From a virus: a DNA stretch of 64,000 nucleotides. The stretch lies in the IMG/VR virus record IMGVR_UViG_3300042731_005759, positions 62,001-126,000 of that record; one strand, given 5' to 3'. The position numbers were made by a program, and so were the translations under genes. The notes under the pieces were generated by a model. That model did no database searches, was not told the origin of the DNA, and worked only from the letters and a program-made list of their open reading frames with translations. This document shows positions 50,572 through 59,154 of this stretch, piece by piece (within the stretch, counting starts at the first letter, position 1; each line of letters starts with the position of its first letter).

Positions 50572-53547
50572 ATGGCATCAATAAAACTTACATGGTCACA
50601 TCCGAACAACAACATCCCAACTGAGGGATATATTGTTGGTTATAGACCTAATGGTTCTTCTGATCCGTATGTGGAAATTTATGTAACTACAGGAACTGAG
50701 GTTATGTTGGATGACCTATTACCAAACACTTTATATGAGGGTTATATTAAATCTAATAACGGTAATGGGATTATTAGTAATGGTATTACTTGGTTACATA
50801 ATTGTGAAAGAGATTGTACGTTAGGGGTTTCTTTTATTGAAAAAACACCTCCGTTACCACCAACTGCGACACCAACTCCAACACCTAATCCAACATCTAC
50901 ACCATTTGCAACATCACCACCACAACCAACACCAACAGCAACTTTAAATTGTTATATATACACTATTGAACATGATAGTACGATAAACGTAACTTCACCA
51001 AAATTCACTTGTTACAGTTATGTAAAATGTGAAGATGGACTAACGTATAATGTGTGTGTGTCAGAGGTTAATGCCTTTGATTATCCTACACAAATTGACG
51101 TTTGTGCTGTTGAAAATACAGTTCAAAACATAACAGATGGTATTAATGTAATTACACAGGGTGTGGCATGTATTAATGAAAATGATGTACCAACCCCAAC
51201 ACCAACAATTACTTTAACTGCAACACCAAGTGCAACTTCAACACCACAACCAACAAGTACACCTTTACCTACAGAAACAAATATACCGACACAGACTCCA
51301 CAACCAACTTTACAACCAACACCTACACCGTCTATAGACCCTAATTTGCCGACACCTAATCCTACTGCAACATCGGGTAACGAACCGACACCTAATCCTA
51401 CTGCAACAGTAGACCCTAATTTACCGACACCCTCACCAACGTCAGGGGATGGACTTGATCCTACTCCAACAAATACTGGTGATGGTAATGAACCTACACC
51501 AGAGCCTACTTCAACACCAAATAATTTAGGTCCGACTCCAACACCAACATCAGGAGATGGTAATGAACCAACACCTTTCCCAACACAGACACCAGTATCA
51601 ACAAGTACACCTATTCCAACTCAAACACCATTACCAACAAATACACCATATGCAACACCTGAACCAACACATACACAACAACCAACAAGTACACCTGTAC
51701 CTACAGAAAATTTAGAACCTACACCTACACCAACAGATTGTGAGGTTGATTTAGATTGTTACTCAGAAATATTAGATCCTAATTTACCGACTGCGACACC
51801 TAATCCAACACTTGTACCAAATCCAACTCCTAATCCTACAAGTACGAATTACCCAACACCTGAACCAACACATACACCACAACCAACAAGTACACCTTAT
51901 CCAACTGGTGTGTCAAACCCAACACCTGTACCAACAAGTACTCCTAATGCGACTTCGACTCCACAACCAAGTCCAACACCATTTGCAACTCCAAACCCGA
52001 CTCCGATACCTTCGTCTACACCTGACGCAACACCACTACCGTCATCTACACCTGATGCAACACCAATTCCTACAACAACACCTGATCCTACACCAATTCC
52101 AACCTCGACACCTGAGTCAACACCTAATGCAACACCAATTCCTACAACAACACCTGATCCTACACCGATACCTTCCTCTACTCCTGATCCGACGCCACTA
52201 CCATCATCAACACCTGACCCAACTCAGGATCCAACCCCTAACCCAACGTCAACACCTAATCCCACACCAAATCCAACTGCATCGGAAACACCACAACCAA
52301 CGTTAACAAGTTCACCGAATCCAACCGCAACACCATTACCAACACAATCATCAAGTGAGGTGTGTATAATGTACGATTGGTTAGGTAGTCAAGTGATACC
52401 ACAATCTCATGGTAAAGCATATGCGGACACAACAACTGTTAGTTCTATAACTGAGTTCTATTTATATGATCTTGGTTGTGGTCAACAAGACTTTGAGTAC
52501 TTAGTAAATAACTTCTTAACAACAGGATATACATTCACAGTTAGTAGATCTGCGGACAGTAGTTCAGCAACATTTACCTTAGATAGTTTAAGTGATAATG
52601 CGTCTAATGATTATTGGACATTAGGTGTGACGTATGTTTCAGGAAATGTTACACAAGCACCTTCAGGATTACCATGTCACCAACCAAATACTTTCTGTTT
52701 CAATTATCCTCCACAATCGGGTCAACCTACTCCTGAACCTACAAGTACACCTTATCCGACACCCGCACCTACAAGTACACCCGAAGCAACAACGGACGTA
52801 TTGGCACCAACATCAACATTAGGTTATGTCGATGATAATCCACAACCAACACCATTTGCAACACCTAATCCAACACCTGAGTATGGACCAACAGCAACGG
52901 AAGTTTTACCACCAACAGCCACAGCAATAAGTGAATTAGGTGTATTACCAACTTCAACACCACAATCAACACCTTTCCCAACAGATTATCCAACCCCGAC
53001 TCCAACTGAGAATGGTGGATCAACCTCATTAGCATGTAGATTAACAGTTATAGGTTCTGCGGAGGAAGATGAATCGTTATGTGAATTAGTAATAAAGTCG
53101 TCTTATTCTTTACCTGAACCTACACCAACTCCAACAGTAAATAATTGCGAACTTGTATTGATTGGATCTTCAGAAGATTTAGATTGTGAATTAGTGTTAT
53201 TATCAAGTTACAGTGCATTACCAACCATATATACATATTATGTGGTAAATGATTCGACAAACCATTATATATTCTATAATGACGAAAATGGTAATGATCT
53301 TGTGGGGAACGACCCACAACTCACAATTAAAGTGGGGGACACATTAAACATAACGAACTTATCGGGTGGACATCCATTATACTTTAAAACATCTCCTACA
53401 ACAGGTACGGGTGATCAAGTAAATGGTGCGACAGGACAAGGAGCAACCAATGGAACAGTATCATGGACACCAACAGTTGCGGGAACATATTATTATCAGT
53501 GTAGTGCACACATAAACATGTCAGGTATTATTACAGTGACCAACTAA
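50572..53547 (+). CDS. Display protein with FN3-like start and amicyanin-like cupredoxin end
   Basis: 991 residues. Residues 1-85 look like a fibronectin type III domain (IKLTWSHPNNNIPTEGYIVGY, then LLPNTLYEGYI). Cys modules lie near 124-205 (LNCYIYTIEHD) and 600-705 (VCIMYDWLGSQ), separated by very long STPxPT linkers. A pair of short related units follows (CRLTVIGSAEEDESLCELV and CELVLIGSSEDLDCELV). Residues about 886-991 form a cupredoxin: LTIKVGDTLNITN, GGHPLYF and GTYYYQCSAHINMSGIITV. The four type 1 copper ligands are H934, C977, H980 and M983; the C-x2-H-x2-M spacing is that of amicyanin. A copper protein at the end of a phage fibre is unexpected; redox, metal scavenging or purely structural roles are all open. 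Confidence 0.65.
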   Translation: MASIKLTWSHPNNNIPTEGYIVGYRPNGSSDPYVEIYVTTGTEVMLDDLLPNTLYEGYIKSNNGNGIISNGITWLHNCERDCTLGVSFIEKTPPLPPTATPTPTPNPTSTPFATSPPQPTPTATLNCYIYTIEHDSTINVTSPKFTCYSYVKCEDGLTYNVCVSEVNAFDYPTQIDVCAVENTVQNITDGINVITQGVACINENDVPTPTPTITLTATPSATSTPQPTSTPLPTETNIPTQTPQPTLQPTPTPSIDPNLPTPNPTATSGNEPTPNPTATVDPNLPTPSPTSGDGLDPTPTNTGDGNEPTPEPTSTPNNLGPTPTPTSGDGNEPTPFPTQTPVSTSTPIPTQTPLPTNTPYATPEPTHTQQPTSTPVPTENLEPTPTPTDCEVDLDCYSEILDPNLPTATPNPTLVPNPTPNPTSTNYPTPEPTHTPQPTSTPYPTGVSNPTPVPTSTPNATSTPQPSPTPFATPNPTPIPSSTPDATPLPSSTPDATPIPTTTPDPTPIPTSTPESTPNATPIPTTTPDPTPIPSSTPDPTPLPSSTPDPTQDPTPNPTSTPNPTPNPTASETPQPTLTSSPNPTATPLPTQSSSEVCIMYDWLGSQVIPQSHGKAYADTTTVSSITEFYLYDLGCGQQDFEYLVNNFLTTGYTFTVSRSADSSSATFTLDSLSDNASNDYWTLGVTYVSGNVTQAPSGLPCHQPNTFCFNYPPQSGQPTPEPTSTPYPTPAPTSTPEATTDVLAPTSTLGYVDDNPQPTPFATPNPTPEYGPTATEVLPPTATAISELGVLPTSTPQSTPFPTDYPTPTPTENGGSTSLACRLTVIGSAEEDESLCELVIKSSYSLPEPTPTPTVNNCELVLIGSSEDLDCELVLLSSYSALPTIYTYYVVNDSTNHYIFYNDENGNDLVGNDPQLTIKVGDTLNITNLSGGHPLYFKTSPTTGTGDQVNGATGQGATNGTVSWTPTVAGTYYYQCSAHINMSGIITVTN
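51189..52350 (+). repeat. STPxPT/ATPxPT linker repeat
   Basis: About 385 codons of low-complexity Pro/Thr/Ser/Asn, interrupted near 51740-51780 by a single CEVDLDCYSEIL unit that recalls the NCDFDVD motif. This dialect differs from the SPSP and NPTNEPT linkers of other genes. Confidence 0.9.
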
Positions 53548-53548
53548 A

Positions 53549-53556
53549 TATTTATG
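53549..53556 (+). promoter_or_regulatory. TATTTATG motif, candidate late promoter
   Basis: TATTTATG, one base off consensus, ends 4 bases before ATG 53561. Confidence 0.25.
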
Positions 53557-53560
53557 AACA

Positions 53561-56500
53561 ATGGCGTTTTTAGTTGAAATAGGTTTAAATAATCCATCAT
53601 CGGGGGCATCTACTTATGATGTTTATATCACTGACTTTGATGTAAACACGGGTTGGATTCAAGTTGTGTCGGGTATCACCTATAACCAATTTCCTGTTAT
53701 TGTAAATACTGATGATTATCCCGACGTAAATCACAGTATAAAATATAAAATAGTTAGTGATAATGGTTGTGAATGTGAGGGTTGTCCTGGTGAACAAATA
53801 ACAGTTACATACGCTCACGAAGATCAAAACGGGGTATTAACGAATTTTAATGCATCGAATACCACATACTCTGAAATGGAGACGATCTTATGTAACTATG
53901 GTTCTGGCCAAGGACTTTTAGGTAATGGTAATTATAAGATTCAAAAACATGGTTCTAATGTCGCGATAGGAGATGCAATCTTTTACTCATGGAATGATGC
54001 ATGTAACCCATACAGTAATAGAATATTTTACCTAAAAGAAACTCTTAATATAATACCAGGTTACTACGTCGTTACAGATGGTAACGGTATAATAACACAA
54101 TTAGATTATATAGATTGTACATCACCAACCGCAACACCAACACCAAGTCCTTCAGAAACACCTGTTGCCACCCCTAATCCTACTGCATCACCAACACCAA
54201 GTAGTACACCTAATGCCACTCCAAACCCTACTGCATCAGAAACTCCTGATGCAACACCTAATCCTACATCATCACCAACTCCAACACCTACTGAAACAGA
54301 AGATACAAGTCCTACGCCGACACCAAGTAGTACACCTGATGCAACACCTGTACCCCTACAACCGACTAGTGTGATAATATCAGAAGATAATATTTCATAT
54401 GTGACCGCAGCTAATGTGAGTCCTTCCAACTATCCACAAAAAGACGCCGAATATGAAGGTTGGTCGTGGTTAAATATGGAGTCAGGGTACGAGGTAAGTA
54501 ATACTAAGAATTGGGAAATTTACGATTCTAATCTTAATCTTTTATCAGGAACGAATCTTGAAGTTGGTTACAGAATTAGACAGGTTCCATTAAATCAGAA
54601 TTACTACCAAACTCCTGGTGGTATTTATTATTCATTTGTGTGGACCGACGGGAATAATGTCACTTATCTTATAGGTGTTAATGGGGTTTCAGAGACATTT
54701 ACGTATTATGGTAATCCATATACGGTTACATCATTAGATGTAACCTCTAAAACACTAATGAGTGATCTAACATTACCCTCAGGTTATACATTCTACCCTA
54801 ACCAATTTGGACCAGTTGGAGATGGTCAACCATGGCCACCAGCTAATGAAAGGTTAGGAAGGGTACAACCTTATGATTATCCTGAAATTGTAAATTCGGA
54901 TACGTCGTTTGGGTATACCACAGTTGCCGATGGAGATCAGGGAACAACTGATATATTTATTTTTGCGACTCACCCCAAACCACAACTCAATACGGTTATA
55001 CCATCATTATCACCATCTAATACAATTTCATTCATAACTAATTTTACAAATGGGTCAGACTCATCGCTTTTGGTTGATCAGTATTATAGGGTACATATTT
55101 ATCATACTGAATATGAAGGTGTTAATAGTGCTGACGCAATTTCACACGCAAGTACCACACTAATAGGTACAACTAACGATGACCAAATTTCATCTGGGAG
55201 CCTAATGAATAACTCTGGGGTGGGAAGAACGGTAACCTTTACACCATCAACAACAATTGATTTAACAAATAAACGATTAGTATTTAGATATGAATTATAT
55301 CAATTAGATAATGGTAATAGTTATGAAAATTACAATGATTATACATCGAATATTCATATAAGAGCAGGTAAGAGAGTCTCCGCAACAAATAACACACTTA
55401 CAAGAATTACGATTAGTGGAGATATTATTACCCCAACACCTAACCCTACTGCAACACCACAAGCAACACCTGACCCAACTGCAACTAATGTACCGACCGC
55501 AACACCACAATCGACACCTAACCCTACTGCAACACCAACAGGTACACCGAACGCAACACCTGAACCAACACCAACTAATACACCTAACCCTACTACGATA
55601 CCTAACGCATATTTTGTATCAAACAGTGGTACTGATTCCTTAAGTTCAAATGGTGATATCAATAATCCGTTTAGAACCTTAGATTATGCAATCTCAAGAA
55701 TAAATAATGAAGACACGATATATTTTAGAGAAGGTTCCTATGAGTTTGACGAAAAAGAAATAACAACCACTGGTTTATCATTAAAATCATATAATAATGA
55801 AAATGTTGTCTTTGACGGAACTAAATCAATCGACGAGTTAAAAGATATTTCTGTTAATGGTGGTAATTGGGTGACATACACAACTGATGTTGTGACAGAT
55901 AACAATCAAACTATAAATGATAAAACACTTTATAGAATTAAATTAAGAAACGATGTTGAAATTTGGCAACTTTTCCATGACAGAAAAGAAGTGATAAACG
56001 CAAGATTCCCAAGTGCTCAATGGGATGATGAAAGTGTATATAGTCATGATAATTGGGGTCATGGGTATTATGATTATAAAGATAATGGAGATATTGAGGA
56101 TGGTTCAGGTAATATTATAGGAAATGGAACTGGTAGTCATTACTATTATGAGAATGGTGAAATAGTTGATGTGGCACATAACAATATTAATCTATATGAT
56201 TTTGTTACCGCTCAACAGGGAATAGATAACACATTTGATCTTTCAGGTTCTCTCATCAACTTGAATGTTGGTTCATTTAGAAGTTATACAAAAGTGGTAA
56301 ACTCACAAACATTAGATACCTCTAATCAGGTTATTAGATTATCATATGATAACGTTGCCACATGGAAAGAAAAACACCATTATTATTATTTAGAAAATAA
56401 ATTAGAATTTTTAAATAGTGAGAACGAATGGTTCTTTGATAACAGTACCAAATATCTATATGTTTGGTTAGAAAACGATGAGGTTCCTAGTTTAACAAGT

Positions 56501-57682
56501 ATAAGAGCAAAAGTACAGAGTTATTCATTAAATGTAACTGCGGATAATGTAACTGTTGAAGACATTAATTTCTTTGGAACCACATTAAGAGGTAATGGTG
56601 CTGCTAATTTAACAGTTCGTGATTGTGATTTCTTATATGCAAGTTGTTACCCACATATGTTAAATCAAATAAATTATGGAACACCTATCAGTCCTACCAC
56701 TGATGAAGTTTTCGAAAATCAAACAAGAGTCACAAGTAGTTCAAATGTAACTTTTGAAGGTTGCGCGTTTAGGTATACTGACGGTGATGTAATTCATACA
56801 TCAGGAGGAAATACCACAATCGAAGATTGTTACTTCAATTACATAGATAAAACAGTTACCAACCTATCATCTGTGATGACAACTCTTAGACTTATGGGTA
56901 GTGGTAATATTGTTAAAAACAATACTTTCCGTAAAACAGCAGCGTCTTCAACATTGAATTCAGGTAATGCACCAATCATTGAGTATAACGATATGGCCGA
57001 GAGTGGTTACTTACAAAGTGACGGTGCCATGATACACCTTATGACAGCACAACAAGAAAACGCCAAAATCAGATTCAATTGGGTACACGATACAATTAAA
57101 TATGGTATAAGATTCGATGGAAATGGTGAAGGATTTAATGGTTATGTTCACCACAATATTGGGTGGAATTGTGAAGGTGCAATAATGATAAAAGGTGGTG
57201 AGTTAGACGCTAATGGTAATAGTGTTGGTGGACATTTTGTATATAATAACACCGCTTTCAATAGTACGGTGAAGAATGACATCATGGTATTAAATGTTCA
57301 AGCGGGTCAGGACATCAACTTTGGTTCAGTGGTAATGAATAACTTATCTGAGACGTTAAGTGGTCATAGAAGTGATCCTGAGGCATTTGAATCAAGAATA
57401 ATAAATTCTAATAACTTCACACCAACTAATGTGGAAGATTATTTAGTAAATGTAAATAGTAATGATTATAGACCAATAAATGATGGGTCAATAGTAAATG
57501 CGGGTAATACCACATATACTAATAGTGAATTTAGTCCAACTGGTGTTGATTCATTGACGGACGATATTGGTGCTATGGATTATAATGGTAATTCATGGCA
57601 AGCGGGTATAACATGGAATAATGAGAGATTTAATTTTTATAGTGAACTAACCCCACAACCAACACCAACTAATACTCCTTAA
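53561..57682 (+). CDS. Tailspike-like protein with right-handed beta-helix
   Basis: 1373 residues. Residues 1-85 are the N-terminal beta domain with a Cys cluster ([10 protein letters not shown]). A Cys module, a Pro/Thr linker (near 187-267) and a beta-sandwich region (268-622) follow, then another linker. From about residue 683 a right-handed beta-helix begins: [26 protein letters not shown] and [12 protein letters not shown]. An [17 protein letters not shown] segment follows, a pattern known from beta-helix glycoside hydrolases and lyases. Many N-x-x-F/V rungs run to about 1340 ([30 protein letters not shown]). It probably cleaves or binds host capsular or surface polysaccharide. Catalytic residues cannot be assigned. 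The protein ends in a bare linker ([10 protein letters not shown]), as if a module had been lost. Confidence 0.7.
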   Translation: MAFLVEIGLNNPSSGASTYDVYITDFDVNTGWIQVVSGITYNQFPVIVNTDDYPDVNHSIKYKIVSDNGCECEGCPGEQITVTYAHEDQNGVLTNFNASNTTYSEMETILCNYGSGQGLLGNGNYKIQKHGSNVAIGDAIFYSWNDACNPYSNRIFYLKETLNIIPGYYVVTDGNGIITQLDYIDCTSPTATPTPSPSETPVATPNPTASPTPSSTPNATPNPTASETPDATPNPTSSPTPTPTETEDTSPTPTPSSTPDATPVPLQPTSVIISEDNISYVTAANVSPSNYPQKDAEYEGWSWLNMESGYEVSNTKNWEIYDSNLNLLSGTNLEVGYRIRQVPLNQNYYQTPGGIYYSFVWTDGNNVTYLIGVNGVSETFTYYGNPYTVTSLDVTSKTLMSDLTLPSGYTFYPNQFGPVGDGQPWPPANERLGRVQPYDYPEIVNSDTSFGYTTVADGDQGTTDIFIFATHPKPQLNTVIPSLSPSNTISFITNFTNGSDSSLLVDQYYRVHIYHTEYEGVNSADAISHASTTLIGTTNDDQISSGSLMNNSGVGRTVTFTPSTTIDLTNKRLVFRYELYQLDNGNSYENYNDYTSNIHIRAGKRVSATNNTLTRITISGDIITPTPNPTATPQATPDPTATNVPTATPQSTPNPTATPTGTPNATPEPTPTNTPNPTTIPNAYFVSNSGTDSLSSNGDINNPFRTLDYAISRINNEDTIYFREGSYEFDEKEITTTGLSLKSYNNENVVFDGTKSIDELKDISVNGGNWVTYTTDVVTDNNQTINDKTLYRIKLRNDVEIWQLFHDRKEVINARFPSAQWDDESVYSHDNWGHGYYDYKDNGDIEDGSGNIIGNGTGSHYYYENGEIVDVAHNNINLYDFVTAQQGIDNTFDLSGSLINLNVGSFRSYTKVVNSQTLDTSNQVIRLSYDNVATWKEKHHYYYLENKLEFLNSENEWFFDNSTKYLYVWLENDEVPSLTSIRAKVQSYSLNVTADNVTVEDINFFGTTLRGNGAANLTVRDCDFLYASCYPHMLNQINYGTPISPTTDEVFENQTRVTSSSNVTFEGCAFRYTDGDVIHTSGGNTTIEDCYFNYIDKTVTNLSSVMTTLRLMGSGNIVKNNTFRKTAASSTLNSGNAPIIEYNDMAESGYLQSDGAMIHLMTAQQENAKIRFNWVHDTIKYGIRFDGNGEGFNGYVHHNIGWNCEGAIMIKGGELDANGNSVGGHFVYNNTAFNSTVKNDIMVLNVQAGQDINFGSVVMNNLSETLSGHRSDPEAFESRIINSNNFTPTNVEDYLVNVNSNDYRPINDGSIVNAGNTTYTNSEFSPTGVDSLTDDIGAMDYNGNSWQAGITWNNERFNFYSELTPQPTPTNTP

Positions 57683-57717
57683 ACGGATTTAATTAAATAA
57701 TAAATTAAAAGAATAGA

Positions 57718-57725
57718 TATTTATA
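57718..57725 (+). promoter_or_regulatory. TATTTATA motif, candidate late promoter
   Basis: TATTTATA-ACAT-ATG, with the same sequence and spacing as before the gene at 44594. Confidence 0.4.
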
Positions 57726-57729
57726 ACAT

Positions 57730-59136
57730 ATGGCACTTAGAAACGTAACATTAACAGGAACTACAATCGGGAGCGGAATCTCGAACGTAAGTATTTACCA
57801 CAGTTTTGTGGATCCGAGCAATTTAATACAGGCGGGAGTAACCAGTACACAATTGGCTAATGGTTACACCTTCCAAGATCAAGATTATAGATACACATAT
57901 TATGTTGTATCAGATTCTGCGTGTGGAACAAACACGAGAGTTGTTCTACCAAACGCACCAATAAGTACATTTACTGAAGGTCAAATCGTGGATATCAGTG
58001 ACAATGTTATAACACACGACATCACGGCAATAGGTAATACGATAACAGGTACTCAAAACGATTGGATGATTTTTACAGAATTTGGATCAACAAGCAACGG
58101 ACATATAGTTAGATCAGATGATAATGGACAGACTTGGATTAAAGAATCAAGTTCTTCTGCACCTGATAGAGCGATGGCATTTGTTAACAACAGTACCAAA
58201 TCAATCCAAGGTGGTGTATCTTATCCTGTATCCGTTGGTAGTTGGGCTTATAATGCTTATGGGTATTTTACATCAAATGGTGGTTCTAATTGGTCCCAAC
58301 AAAATTTAATGACTCGAGGTACTGTTAATAGTAGTGCATACAACTCAGGTTATGTTGGGTATTCTTTTCAAGATGTTCAGACAAGAACCACTGCTGAAGG
58401 GACTCAAAGAGATGGTCACAACAAATTTGTTTCCTATTTAGGGGCACAGTGGATGTCCACGACGGGACAGTATTTTTCAACAGACTATTCATACAGTCAG
58501 AAAAGTCATATTGATGAGTGGTTAAATAGTTCTAGCCCTGTAGCTACTTGGCAGAATCGTGATTCCAATGTTAGTGCATCAGGAGTTAGTCAATCTTTGA
58601 GAGGGTATGGGTGTAGACTAACTGATGAAACTGGTCTAGTGAAGATATTTGCAGGTGCATCAAGTGGTTATATGTTAAAAATAACGGTGGTTAATACCTT
58701 CACTGCGGTATCATCTGGTGAGTCAGGTACAAACCAATTAATAACTGCGGTTGGTCATAATCAAGAGGAACTCAACGAACATGGTCAGGATGGTTCTGAA
58801 ACTACATGGTTGGCAGCAATAGAAGACCCAAATCAAGCAGCTAACACACAGGAGTTTATTATGAGTACTGATGATGGTGATAATTGGGTTTCTTATACAG
58901 GAACTAATATGGACACGGATTATATATACGATATCAAATACATAAAAGGTAGATGGTATGCCGTTGGTAAGAAAGGAACCGAAGGTAGGATTTGTTCCAC
59001 TGCGGACTTAAACGATCCTTGGGAACAAATGGGTACAACAAAACCTTGTAAAACAATAGGTGTTGGTAGAGATATTGAAAACACAAAAATAATAATTGGT
59101 TGTGAAGAAGGATATATAGTACAGAATCAAGTTTAA
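57730..59136 (+). CDS. Asp-box beta-propeller display protein
   Basis: 468 residues. Residues 1-75 are the array's N-terminal domain (VTLTGTTIGSG, then VDPSNLIQAG, related to VDPSNIAT at 47231). The remainder is a beta-propeller with sialidase-type Asp boxes, S/T-x-D/N-x-G-x-x-W: RSDDNGQTW near 129, TSNGGSNW near 181 and STDDGDNW near 378. YDIKYIKGRWYAVG and a final IGCEEGYIVQNQ complete the blades. Asp boxes mark sialidases and PSII-assembly-like propellers but are structural, not catalytic, and no Arg triad or Tyr/Glu nucleophile can be assigned. There is no Pro/Thr linker, unlike its neighbours. It is likely a carbohydrate-binding or -cleaving receptor module. Confidence 0.6.
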   Translation: MALRNVTLTGTTIGSGISNVSIYHSFVDPSNLIQAGVTSTQLANGYTFQDQDYRYTYYVVSDSACGTNTRVVLPNAPISTFTEGQIVDISDNVITHDITAIGNTITGTQNDWMIFTEFGSTSNGHIVRSDDNGQTWIKESSSSAPDRAMAFVNNSTKSIQGGVSYPVSVGSWAYNAYGYFTSNGGSNWSQQNLMTRGTVNSSAYNSGYVGYSFQDVQTRTTAEGTQRDGHNKFVSYLGAQWMSTTGQYFSTDYSYSQKSHIDEWLNSSSPVATWQNRDSNVSASGVSQSLRGYGCRLTDETGLVKIFAGASSGYMLKITVVNTFTAVSSGESGTNQLITAVGHNQEELNEHGQDGSETTWLAAIEDPNQAANTQEFIMSTDDGDNWVSYTGTNMDTDYIYDIKYIKGRWYAVGKKGTEGRICSTADLNDPWEQMGTTKPCKTIGVGRDIENTKIIIGCEEGYIVQNQV

Positions 59137-59154
59137 ATTGTCTATAATTAAGAT

